Source: Nissolia schottii (Eukaryota > Streptophyta > Magnoliopsida > Fabales > Fabaceae). From it: a stretch of DNA of 64,000 nucleotides. The stretch's first letter is position 1. Each line of letters begins with the position of its first letter. The notes under the pieces were generated by a model. The model had not been told where the DNA came from. It worked only from the letters and a program-made list of their open reading frames with translations, and ran no database searches. The stretch is taken from assembly GCA_003254905.1 (NCBI GenBank), contig QANU01102670.1:641335-705334 (forward strand). The letters are read 5' to 3'. The position numbers and the translations under genes are program-made. This document shows, one piece after another, positions 1 to 11,957 of the stretch.

Positions 1-37
1 AAAAAAAAAAAAAAAAAAAAACATACACATTTTCTCA

Positions 38-133
38 ATGAGTCAACAGCGCGAACCCTAGTCGATGCATTCGCTATTCGTACCTGCGTCTCTCCGTTTG
101 TTTCCTAGACCACAACCAATCAGACGATCATGA
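38..133 (+). promoter_or_regulatory. Short upstream ORFs in the leader of the Mg transporter gene
   Basis: Two short open frames precede the main start. One has ATG at 38 and TAG at 59-61 (7 codons plus stop). The other has ATG at 65 and TGA at 131-133 (22 codons plus stop). A third ATG lies at 130 and opens 6 codons. If transcription starts near the window edge, these are uORFs that could lower translation of the downstream transporter. The transcription start is not visible, so their presence in the mRNA is inferred. Confidence 0.35.
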
Positions 134-312
134 TCAATCAAACAGGGTGATGATGTGAGGCGGAGAGCTTTGGTCTCGTCTCGTTTATGGAAGATCAAAA
201 CGAAGACGAAAAAGATTCATCAACAACTTTCTCTCTCTATCGCCATTCATTATTCGATTGTCATATAATCAAGTAATTATTAATTAATTAATCAGTTAAT
301 TGATTAATAATA

Positions 313-3300
313 ATGGGTAAGGGTCCCTTCTCCTTTCGCCGGTCAGCCTCCCGCCGCCGCAACAGGAAGCCCGCGGGACCGCAACAGGCTCCGTCCTCTC
401 CGACGATGGAGACGGCCTTGATTTCAGGACCGGCGGCCGAGAACGCCAACAACGGCGTGATCGGGATGACGAAGGTGAAGAAGAAGACCGGCGGGGCGAG
501 GCTGTGGATGCGGTTCGACCGGATGGGGCGGTCGGAGCTGGTGGAGTGGGACAAGAACGCCATCATCCGCCACGCCGCGATTCCCACCAGGGACCTCAGG
601 ATCCTCGGCCCTGTCTTCTCCCACTCCTCGAATATTCTTGGTAATTGCTCCTTGAATTTCTTTAATTTTTGTTGGATTTTAGGGTTTCTGTGAATGTTGA
701 TGGAACAAGGTTATAAGCTACGTCTGACTTTTGAAATTTTGATTCTTATGAAAAAATTGTGTTGTGGATCTGAGAAATTTTTTTTGAAACCTTGTTGTTC
801 AGAATTCAAGAGGAACAATGAAGAAACATGCCGTGGTTGAACCTATATATTGTTCAACTGCGAGAAAATTGTGTTGCTTTGGTAACATATCTATATGCTG
901 AAGTATTTATGATTATGATGAGGAATGGAGTTACGTGTAATTTTCTTCTCTGCAGCTAGAGACAAAGCAATGGTTGTTAATTTGGAGTTTATAAAGGCAA
1001 TAGTCACAGCTGAAGAAGTGCTATTGCTTGATCCTCTTCGCCAGGAGGTTCTTCCATTTGTTGAACAACTCAGGCAACAACTTCCGCATAAAAGTCAACC
1101 TCAACAACGTGAGCCTGCGGGTGAACAAGAAAATGAAATGCAGGTTACTACTGGCAGGCAATGGTTGCCTGTGCCGGAGTCTGCTGAAGGTTTGCAGTCT
1201 GAGCTTCCGTTTGAATTCCAGGTTTTGGAGATTGCTTTAGAAGTTGTCTGTACTTCTCTGGACTCGAGTGTGGCAGACCTCGAGAGAAATGCTTACCCCG
1301 TATTAGATGAATTGGCTAGAAATGTTAGCACCAAGAATCTTGAACATGTGCGAAGTTTGAAGAGCAATCTTACACGTTTGCTGGCAAGGGTGCAGAAGGT
1401 ATGTTTTGGCTGCTCCTGCTATTATCCCTTTGTTTCTTTTTGTTTTTCACTTTTTACCACAGTCATCCCTCTGCTAATCTTCATATTTTCCAATGTTGCT
1501 CTATGAATAGTTGTTTTGTTACCTATAGATGTCCGCGTAAGTTGAGAATTGCAGGATTAACCCTGTGGGGAAACAAAATGCACTCAGTCTTGGATCAAAA
1601 TTTTGTTCAGATCTTGTTTCTTGTTACTCATTATTAACATTCATTGGACTGGTCAAGGCTCCAGTGAAGTGCTTGTATTATTAAAAGTGCTCAGGAAAAT
1701 CGTTAATAGATATTGTACATTGAGATAGTAGAAGATTTTTTTTCAAAGAAGTAACATTTGATTCTCAATCTTCCTTGAGTACTGACGCATATAATATGCA
1801 TTCAATCATGTAATCCTGAAACAAGACAAGTTGTTTCTCAGCTCCCCTTTAATTGTTGATTTCTTTGTGTTACACTGTTTGAAAACATATTATGCTCTCA
1901 AATAGGAAAATCTATGGTAAAGACCATCATTCTCTGTTTTATAAAGAAATTTGTTGTAGCTAATTAATGGTATGCTGTAGCTTTATCTGAAAATGCTTTC
2001 CATCATCTGAGTTATCATCCTCAGGAAGTGTATGACCTGATTTTACAGGTAAGAGATGAAATTGAACATCTGTTAGATGACAATGAAGATATGGCGCAAC
2101 TATACTTGACAAGGAAGTGGTTGCAGAGTCAGCAAATTGATGCTCAATTGGGAGCCACAACCTCAAATAACCTTGCTAGTACTCGCCGATTTGGTTCTAC
2201 CAGAAGTGGAAGTCTTGTGACTAGCAACTTCGGGGATGATAATGATGTGGAGGATCTTGAGATGTTGCTTGAGGCATATTTTATGCAGTTGGATGGAACT
2301 CGTAACAAGATATTGTCTGTAAGTGTTCCTATTACCAAATTCTGGTTAAATCATGTCTTTGTCCAACTTCAGAGATGGACCTATCATTCTCTATTTTGAT
2401 TCTATCATCCTATCTAATTTAAATTATGCTTCAATACTTTTTGAGGATAAAATTCACATATATTTTACCCGCATAACTCAGTCAAGACAAACTTAGTCGT
2501 GACTTTGTGATTCATACTATAGTAATAATATGCCATCTTTTTATTTTCCCCTTGTTTTGAGGATGGACAGAACAAGGTTGTTGTTAGTTTCAATTTGATG
2601 CTACTGGGAGCTTGCTCTATTCACAAACACTATCAGAAATTAATTTGATTCAGCCCTCATTAGTAGCCCAGCAATTTTTGTTCCCCAAATTTTTGAAACA
2701 ATGCTTATGGAATAGTGGTATTAGTAGTTTTGTCCAAGTTTGTTTTAATTCAGGATTTAGGAAATATAGTATTGTCTGCATGGTTGGAACCAATCACTCT
2801 TGATTTCCCTTTCTTGTTTATAGTCAAACTAGTAGAAATACTGCTGTTATCTTCTCCAGAGGTTAAAAGGAAGCAAGTCTATGTTCATGGACCAAGATGC
2901 ATAGTTTCAACAAAAGTAATTAATACTTAGCTAATTTCCAAGACTTTGTTTTTCCAGTGTCACACACTAATCACATGGCTAAACTCAGCAACCACATACA
3001 TTATTCTTAACAATATGTTTTTTGTAATATCAAATACCGTCATAATTGGAGTGGCGACTTGCACGTTGTGTTGTGTTATTGTTCATGTGAAGTGATACGG
3101 TTCTTGCTTCTTATTGGCTACGGATTTGCAGGTTAGGGAGTATATTGATGATACAGAAGACTATGTCAACATCCAACTTGATAACCATAGAAATGAACTT
3201 ATTCAGCTGCAGTTGACGTTGACCATTGCATCATTTGCGATTGCTGTTGAAACTTTGATTGCTGGTGCATTTGGTATGAACATTCCTTGTGGAATGTATG

Positions 3301-3410
3301 AGACACAGGGAATATTTTGGACCTTTGTTTGGAGCACTTCTGCAGGTTGTGTATTACTTTTTCTGCTTGTATTGGCATATGCAAGATGGAAAAAGTTGCT
3401 GGGGTCATAA
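313..3410 (+). CDS. MRS2-4: Magnesium transporter, MRS2/MGT (CorA superfamily), MRS2-4-like
   Basis: Four coding exons, 313-640, 956-1398, 2049-2318 and 3132-3410, join in frame to about 439 residues, normal for plant MRS2 proteins. The N-terminus (MGKGPFSFRR) and the stretch GGARLWMRFDRMG match the MRS2-4/MGT6 subgroup. A long helical, acidic cytosolic domain is followed by two membrane segments (about residues 372-394 and 408-432). The family signature Gly-Met-Asn lies at residues 395-397, just after the first segment, and forms the pore-mouth loop that selects Mg2+. The family forms pentameric Mg2+ channels; Arabidopsis MRS2-4 is reported at plasma or ER membranes, so localisation here is inferred. 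All introns are GT-AG. The start is the first ATG of the GC-rich exon 1. The gene's last intron and exon are duplicated just downstream as a pseudo-copy. Confidence 0.93.
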
Positions 3411-3779
3411 GTGTAGTTCGTTATCGGCTGTCAGTGTGTCATTACAATTGATGATTTATGTCTCTGCAGTCAACGATCTAAAGAACAGACAGGAATGAAG
3501 CCCGGAATACATGGCTTGTGAAGGTCGTATCTCAATTTGGCTCCAGCCATTGGCTCGTGGATGTTCCAATATTGCTTTTGACATTGTGTATTTTATATAG
3601 CTGATACTCTACACAGTTCACAGGGATTTTCCCTTTAGCAACTATATGCTGTCTGATAAATATGCTTTTTGGCATGTTCAGCTTATATAACCACAGTTAT
3701 AACCGGATAGGCTAATATATCAATTACCTTTTCAGCGTTGTTAACCATTCTTTTGACAATAAGACATGCAACTCTACAA

Positions 3780-5030
3780 GAAGGTTTAAAACTTAGTCGT
3801 GATTCTTACTGCAGAAGCAATAAAATATGTCATTCCTTTCATTTTTTCTCTGGTTTTGAGGATGGAGGGAAAGGGGGTTGTTTCTAACTTCAATTTTGAT
3901 TCTTTCAAGCTTTCAGAAATTAGCTCAATAGAGCCCTCAAAAGGGGCTGATTGTTTCTTTTTCCCCCTTGAGAAATGTTTCCCAATAAGAAGATTTTTGC
4001 GAATTCTTGACACAAAACATGGGATGGTTTGATAAAACTGAGGAGTAGAGTTCACTCATTCATCTAAAAGGCCGGTAATTCAATTTTAGGTTAATAGTTC
4101 TGGCTCTTGATTTTCCTTCCCTTGTTTAAAACTAAACTTTTGGGTGAAGGAAGATCTGCATGTTAACAAAGAAAAATGTTAGGCTGGGTGAAACATATAT
4201 TTTGAATTCTTGTAAGAAATAATTTATCAACCTAATAGATATTCCAAAACATTCCTTTAGTTACTATCAAAATAATAATTGATTACTTCTTAAGATTTTA
4301 AGACATTGATTATATTTACCTTTTATTTCATTAATAAATAAAAAAATGGACAATTCTTTTTAAGAGAATATATCTTTATAATTCGTGTACTATCATCTAA
4401 ATTTGATCCAAAAAGATTCCCACCAAATCTGTTTTTTCAAATACCAAATAATTTGACCACCAATTTTGTAAAAGCATAATCAAATGACAAGTTGGAATCA
4501 CTTTGGCTATTGATTTACAGCTCAGGAGAGTATTGAATAAACCAGAAGATCATGTCAACATCCAACTTGATAACCACAGAAATTAACTTAACTTATTAAG
4601 CTGCAGTTGACAACTTGGCATTGACCAATTGCATCATTTGCTGTAGCTATTGAAACTCTGTTTTGGTAGGGTATAGCTATTGGAACTTTGATTGCTGCTG
4701 TGTTTGGCATAAACATCCATAGCTCATTACATGATAAAAATGGAATATTACATGTTGGGAGGGTATCTGCAGCTGGCATATTGCTTTTTCCTGCTTAACT
4801 TTTGCCTATGCAAAATGGAAAATGTTGATTGGAACATAAATATACTTCGTTATCGGCATTTTGTTTTTTTGTAACAATTTGGATATGTGAATCTTAGTAA
4901 TCTGAAGACAAATATAGGATCGGGACCCCGGATACATGGCTTATGAAATCTGTATTATCTTAGTTCATGTCTCCATTTTATTGGTTGATGTGTACCATGT
5001 TCCATTATTGCTTTTGACTTCGTGTGGTAA
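3780..5030 (+). pseudogene. Decayed tandem copy of the 3' end of the MRS2 gene
   Basis: About 3790-3960 matches the last-intron sequence near 2490-2660 (shared phrases such as 'ttttgaggatgga'). 4521-4839 matches the last coding exon (3132-3410), and about 4845-5030 matches its 3' untranslated region. The pseudo-exon keeps an acceptor-like 'tttacag' at 4514-4520 and the stop-codon position. It carries in-frame stops and indels, and the Gly-Met-Asn codons have become Gly-Ile-Asn (4706-4714). No copies of exons 1-3 are present. It is a partial tandem duplication that could at most act as an alternative terminal exon or polyadenylation region of the upstream gene. Confidence 0.82.
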
Positions 5031-7560
5031 TGTTATTTGTTACATTTTGTGAACATGCACCTTATAAGATGTCCCTTAAGTAACTCAACCAAGCCTTAAA
5101 TGAGGTGTTCTATAAAAATGTTTTATAAATGGGTCAAATTGTTGTAAATCAAATAATATAAAGATAAAAAAACAAACAAAGAGATTAGCACATTATGTAA
5201 ACTCACAAACTCACAAAGAGATTAACTAAACTTAATTTAGGGCGTTGTTGAATGGAAATGACTCATACTCCCTTAATCATATATTAGGGACAACTGACAT
5301 TTAAGTATGAACTAGTTTAAAATTCTTGCATCAATTGTCTCATTTTTAAAAGTGTTTACAAGTCAACAAAAAAAAATTAATAATCAGACATTTAAACCTA
5401 TGCTGATAGACAGTCTATATGATAGTGTTCAACACATAAACTCTAATTCTTTATAAGAAAAAATGTGCTTATATAAGACTCCAATGAAAAATGGACACCA
5501 AAAATTGTCATCATACCATCTACTAATTAACACTCTTAATATATTATTTATATATTTATATACTTATAAAATATTATACACGTTTTACTTTACAATTGAT
5601 CAATTTATTTGTCGAAGGCAGGAGGAACATTGAAGTGGACTTCAGATCAGCTAGCCAGACAATATAATTTAGTAGGAAACCATTAGCCGTATATAGGTAG
5701 AGTTTAATTACATTGTTGTTTAATCAAATTAGATATAAAATAACTTATAATAAAATGAATTTAAGATGGAAAAAAAAGTTTTTGGGGCATATAAAAGTAA
5801 TGACTAAATCCATTCAAAACATTTTTTTTCTTGCTAAATGTTTTAAAAAAATGTTTATAAAGCATTTAAAATTGATACTTTGACATCAATAAAAATATCA
5901 TGATATTATTATAAATTTTGAATTTTATGTGTGTGTATATATATATTATATCCATGTCCTATAAATTTTTGAAGTTAGCATGTCTTTATATCCCATGTCA
6001 TATCTATATCGGTGTTGATGTTTCTTAAATGAAGAGTAATATTTGAAAGACATAATTTATCAACTTATTCACTTTTATAAATAAAACATAATATTTTTCA
6101 GATACAAAAAAAAAAGAAGCTAAGTATTATTTATAAAATAAATAAGTACACATATAGATTCATCGGTTAATTCTCCAAAAAGAATATATAAGGCACGTAA
6201 CTCTACCGCAAGGTTCCCTGAAAAGACTATACATACGAGGCTTCACTTTACAATGAGCTGACCAATATTTTTATTTTTATTTTTATTTTTATTATTTTTG
6301 GCCGGAAGCTGACCAATAATATCTTATCAACATGACTTTTCAGTTATTGTTAGGAAATGTTTTGTTCTGTTGATTGGGTGTGCTTGGTTTATGGCTGACA
6401 ACTTATAATTTTGTCCAACAGAAAAATATATATTCTTTTTCACTTTCGTTTACCAAATATAACTCAACAACATAATTTTTACCAAATAATTTTTATGTGA
6501 GATTTTGCCAAACAGATTAAAATGAGCAAAAAGTCTAAAACTCAATTTTTATCATTTAAATTCACCTAACACCAAATGAGAATCAAGGCATAAGATATAG
6601 ATAGTATCATAGATGCATATGTTAACAAAAAATTCAGCGTACCCTAATTAAAGGTATTATACGATTTAGCTCAATTCAAGACTTTAAGTGAAAAAGTCAT
6701 TCAAATATTAAAAGGCATTAATTTGATAATAAATAGAGATCTTTTAAGATATCACAAATGGATATAAGCATTAAATGATCATAAATATTTCTTTTAAAAA
6801 TGTACATATTTAAGTCTAAAAATGCGTTAAAAATATTAAATTTTAAATAAAAAAAATTTTGATGGAATAAAAAAAATTTACAAAAAAAATCAATCAATTT
6901 TGTTTGATGTTACATTTTATAGTTAATATTATTTTTCACTCTAATCAGATTGATTTTGATGGAACACTTTTTTTTTAAGATAGATATATTTTTTATTTGA
7001 ACACATTATATATCTATTAGTAAGAGTCAAAAACAATTCCTTTAAGTGATTCATTGACATTAAATTAAGAAAAATGTCACTTAAATTACTAACTCTAAAC
7101 TTTGAATAGAACACTTTTAACCTAACTAACTTAAAATATTGTCATCTCTCTAAACAATATTTTTCAAGTGAAAAGTAATGATAACATGCAATAACATGCT
7201 TGTAATATACTAGCATCATTGTATAACCATAGTAATTATTGTCATTTTAATGAAGCACAATTTAATATATTTTTTCTTAGACTAAAAAAAACTATTTTGT
7301 CATAACCTAAATTGGTATATCGATGATCATATTAATCAACCGGTAAAAAGTTATTTTAATTTAATTAAAAATCTTGAGTTCGAGTTTTAAATATGCAATT
7401 ATAACTTCATAATTCATCCTATTTGAAGTGGATTGCCTCCCGTGAGAGGACACGTGCTTTGGGGGAAAAAAATAGCCTAAATTGATACACACATATAAGT
7501 GAGAATTGAAGGAGTGAAAATGCAAATAGGAAGAGTTTGAGGAACAGTATTAACTTCTCA
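5031..7560. other. AT-rich intergenic region, no gene seen
   Basis: I find no supported coding region, RNA gene or clear transposon here. The stretch is strongly AT-rich with short homopolymers, a small (T)nA tract near 6272-6300 and a short TG/TA tract near 5928-5946. It separates the MRS2 pseudo-copy from the promoter of the bZIP gene. Confidence 0.6.
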
Positions 7561-7599
7561 TGGTTTTGCAATCAAGCCCGCCCCAGCCAGCTTCAACCA

Positions 7600-7763
7600 G
7601 AAGAGAGAGAGAGAGAGAGAGAGAAGAGAGAGGTGGTTGAATAAACCAAACGAACCCTAAGAGGAGAGGACTTGAAGAGAGAGAGAGAGAGAGAAACTTT
7701 GCTTTGATTTCAAGCCCCCTTTTAGCATTGCATTTTGGGATCTCGAATCTTCAATCTCCAAAG
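7600..7763 (+). promoter_or_regulatory. GA-rich leader and 5' untranslated exon of the bZIP gene
   Basis: Two GA-repeat tracts (about 7602-7632 and 7674-7693) lie just before a probable donor at 7764. The matching acceptor is at 8681-8682, 17 bases before the start codon, giving a 5'-UTR intron of about 0.9 kb. GA tracts of this kind are typical targets of plant GAGA-binding BPC factors (family knowledge); binding here is inferred. Confidence 0.5.
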
Positions 7764-8699
7764 GTGATTTTTCCCCCCTCTTCTCTGTTTCCTTCTTCCT
7801 TTCTGGTTCGAGCTTTTGGTTCAGATTTTTATTTATGTTTTTTGGAAAAAATTAAAGGATTGTTTGCATACATACGAGAGAATCCATCTCTATTTTCACT
7901 CTCAATTCGTTCAATCAGCTTGAAATCATTGGTCCATTGATGCTACAATCTCCCACACATTGGAGCATTTCTCATTTCCATAAACGATGGTTTCCCCCTT
8001 TTTTAGGGAGTCTCTTATTTTCTGAATGCATGCGTATGCATGTTTCGGGCAGGTTCTACAGGAAAGTAAGCAAAATAAAGTTTCTATTTTTGAATTTTTC
8101 CTCATCTGGGTCCTGGGAAAATAAAGCAGAGACTTAAGCTAATTGGGAAATGAAACAGAAAAGCAACGTTTTTTTTTAATTTTGTTTTTCTCTTTAACTC
8201 GTTCATCTTCACATTTTTTTTATGTGGGTTGGACTTTTCTTTTCTTTTCCTGTTAGTGGTTTGTGCTGCCAATAGCTGGGAATTTTCCTCCACCCAAAAC
8301 TTTCTGTTTCATTGGTAGTGAACTGTTTCCTTGCAAGGTTTGATAGACACAATTGTTTGAGTTTGAGATTTATTTAAAAAAATACTAATCTGCCAATTTG
8401 TTCGGCATGCTAGCAGTGGTTTAGCTTGAAAACATTGATTATCAATATGTGTGATAGAATCACGTATAATTGCTTTTGTTAATGTGCATAGCTTCTAAGT
8501 TTATTAGATCATAAGAACAAATATATATCAGATCATTTTTGTTGAATCATGGATAACTTGTTTAAATTTTCGTTGGAATATCCTTCCATAATTGTCTATA
8601 TTGTCTTTGGTTCTTTATCTTTTACCCTTTAACATATTACTTGGACACATTCTTTGGTGATTCATAGCTTATTATTTGACAGGTGTTGGTTCTGCTTCC

Positions 8700-10835
8700 A
8701 TGGCAAATTCAAAAGGCTCGTCGAGTTTCAGAAATATGATGTATCCTGGAAAGCATGCACTGCTTCCTCCTAAAAGCCCATTTCCTAGTGTTTCCCAAGC
8801 ATACGCTGATTATGTCCCAAATCCTGCAGTTGGTTCAAAGGTTGCTCAGAGAACTAGAGAGGGAAACACTCACCACCAACGTACTTCATCGGAGAGCCAT
8901 ATTATAGAGGAGCAACCTTCATGGCTTGATGATCTCCTTAATGAGCCAGAGACACCTGTTCGAAGGGGTGGTCATCGGCGTTCATCAAGTGACTCTTTTG
9001 CATACATGGACACAGTTAATATGTCTAACATCAGTTACGGAGATCATGATGAGTATAAATATAAGAATTTGATATCTCCATCTTGGTCAGCCCAAGACTT
9101 TGACCATAGCAGAGATGCTCGTCATATACCGATGTATGCAGAAATGAATTCAGCAATGCAGAAAATTAGGTCATGGGACTCATTTTCAAATGCTGTGACT
9201 CATCCAGCTGGTGCTCTCTCTGGCATAGACAATGGTTTTTTTCAAGGTTCAGGGTCACCACCACTTGAAGCAGATGGGCTTCCATCTACTGCACATGAAA
9301 ACCATGAATCAGCGGAATCTGGCATACAGGATGCAATATCATCTTCTGAAAGAAGGGATGGTTTGCATGCAAAGTCATCTGCTTCTGAAACAGATACAAA
9401 ACGTGCTAAACAGTATGTAGTTGTTTTCTCTGTTTTCTTATTTCATCCCTATTACTGTAATTTGCATGATTTTACCACTAATACATCACTTAGAGGCTGC
9501 AAGTTCTGGTGAATGAATGGTTTGATGCCAGTACTCTGTTTGCTTTCCGTACACAATTATTTCCTATAGACTGTTTATGGTCCTAGTAACAAATTAAATT
9601 AACTTCTTAATAATATAATCAAAACGTATAACAACTATTTGTGGCATGAATATTTTTTGTTTTTGTTTTGGAAAAGGGGAAGCAGTTATACCTCATTCTC
9701 TTTATATGCAGCAGTTAAATTGGTATATAGCTAGGGGGAAAAAATTCTGAAACACTTCAAATGCAGGCAATTTGCTCAGCGTTCACGGGTCCGTAAACTT
9801 CAGTATATAGCTGAGCTGGAAAGAAATGTACAAGCTCTACAGGTATGTTCAGCACATATGGAATGTTCCGTGCGATTGCAGATTACCATTTTTTTAAATG
9901 CATGTATATACTCTGGAAATGTTGAAAGTTCTGATGTTTCTTTATATTTCAATACACAGGCTGAAGGGTCTGAAATATCAGCTGAGCTTGAATTTCTTAA
10001 CCAGCAGAATCTTATCCTGAGTATGGAGAATAAAGCACTTAAGCAACGTTTAGAAAGTTTAGCGCAGGAGCAGCTTATCAAATATCGTAAGTTTCTACTA
10101 CATGAAAATTAGCCATTTCAGTTTTCAAAGTAATGATACTTCCAAGGTTGTCAAACTCGAGATTCTAAGTAAACTCGTGAATTCTCAGTAAACTCAAAAG
10201 TTTACCAGTAAAAATGTTAACTCATTTTGTGTGGTAGAATCGACGAGTTAGCTAGAGAGTTTAACTACCCTGGATGCTTCTTTCGTTGGAAATGTCAAAC
10301 TTGGTACTGTATGTTTCAAGGGGGTTGCAGTTATATGCTTACATTTTCCTGCTGGGATAATCCTTGTGAAGTTATGCATTTTATTGTGTAGATAGATTAA
10401 TAGAAAAGAAATGCGATTACTTGCTTACATATCCCTTCCGGGGGAATCCTTGTGAAGTTATGCATTTCATGGGGTAGATAGATTAATAGTAAAGAGACAC
10501 ATTCAGTTTATCGAAGTTTTCTGTATAGCTCATTAGTGGATTTGTCTATTGGCATGATCAGTTTCATCGGATATGAAGGATTTGTTTGGTACACTAATAC
10601 TAATGCAATGTGAAATTCAGTGGAGCAGGAAGTACTGGAAAGAGAGATTGGAAGATTACGTGCAATGTATCAACAGCAGAAACAGCTGACACATCAGCAA
10701 CAGCAACAACCATCTGGTAGTCATAGGCGCACGAACAGCCGAGATCTCGAATCTCAGTTTGCAAACCTTTCTCTAAAACACAACAAGGACAACAATTCGG
10801 GGCATGACCCTGCAACTGGAGCACTCAGAATTTAG
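8700..10835 (+). CDS. bZIP-type transcription factor, At1g58110/At4g06598-like
   Basis: Coding exons 8700-9412, 9767-9842, 9960-10086 and 10621-10835 join to about 376 residues. The N-terminal two thirds is a Ser-rich, low-complexity region with motifs recognised from this family (YPGKHALLPPKSPFPSVS; WLDDLLNEPE; GGHRRSSSDSFAYMD). The bZIP region starts near residue 231 (KRAKQQFAQRSRVRKLQYIAE) and continues in a long leucine-rich coiled coil across exons 2-4. A Gln-rich stretch follows, then a C-terminus ending ATGALRI. The basic region lacks the invariant Asn of typical bZIPs (see findings), so DNA binding may be altered. The start is the ATG at 8700, just after the UTR-intron acceptor. Nuclear location is inferred. 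It lies tail-to-tail with the UBLCP1 gene, the same pairing recalled for At4g06598 and At4g06599. Confidence 0.88.
10337..10500 (+). repeat. Two-copy tandem repeat in bZIP intron 3
   Basis: Two imperfect copies of about 75 bases start near 10337 and 10423. They share 'aatccttgtgaagttatgca' and 'gtagatagattaatag'. The repeat lies wholly inside the intron 10087-10620 and has no evident coding role. Confidence 0.75.
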
Positions 10836-11957
10836 ATTTGCGGTAGGCTGTAGCCATGTTTTGCCTCTACATTCAACTGGTGTTGTCACTTGCCACACCT
10901 GCAGCAGAATCATTCCCCGTTCATATGCGGGATTGTACTGAGATTTCCAGCATCTGCCCCTCCCTGCCCGCTTAGCTGTTTTCAGCCTTCTCTTGGTCTT
11001 CTCGTTTTTTCTGTTTATCTAAAATATTACCATTTCATATGCACCTGGTGGTCGTTGCCGAAATCTCATTCTATTTCAGTCAGTTGACCTATCGGAGGTG
11101 GTTACTCAAACAGTTTTAAAGCTTTCAACCCCACTATGTTGGCAGTGATTGATTATGTAACTGTATGCCCCCTCTTGTGAATCTCCACTGATGTGGACTT
11201 TGGCCTGGTGCAAATATCTCTAGGCTGTTTGAATGTGCATTATTTGTATGGATTATGTTAAGCTAATGTTTGTAAGATGAATTTATTGAAGTAATATTTT
11301 TCACCTCATCTGTGTGATGGGATGAGAAATTGACTTGGGACATTATTTGAGCTCTCAAATTTAGAGTTAGTTTTGATCATACATGTATACCAAGATTCGT
11401 GAGAAAAGGGCATTCTGCCAACACGCAACATTAGGATCTGGATTCACAAAGTGGGATTTGAGCATCGCTAATGATAGTTTATAATAGGCCAACAACCACA
11501 ACAGAAAGATTGAATCTACCTAACATATAAACCTTGTCGAGAATAAGAATATATTTATCAATTTGGATATTAGTTACAGTTGTCACAACTAATCATTCTG
11601 ATTATGCAAGTGTCTGTTTGCGTGCAATTGGCAACCGTATGAAAGAAATAAAACATATACTAAGAAGAGACCACAAAACCCGGTAAAACCCCAGTAGTGT
11701 AAACCACTGCTCAGCAAATTTTGTAAACATAATTTCCTCATGCAATCAAATTCGGTTCAGTAATTGGTGCATAAAAATCGTACAAGCAGTACCAGTCAAT
11801 CTAAGATAACTCCACATAGCTGCTACAAGGAACCGTCCTTTTCTTTTGTCATTCATCGTTTCCTACCATAATTACTTGAAATAAAAAACTGAAATACTCT
11901 GGCTAAACAAAGTCTATAAAAGTAAACTGCAGTTTGTATTAATTTAGAAGCTGCATC
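10836..11957. other. Intergenic space between convergent bZIP and UBLCP1 genes
   Basis: This 1.1-kb stretch should hold the 3' UTRs of both flanking genes, which end toward each other. I see no further coding region, RNA gene or repeat. Confidence 0.6.
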
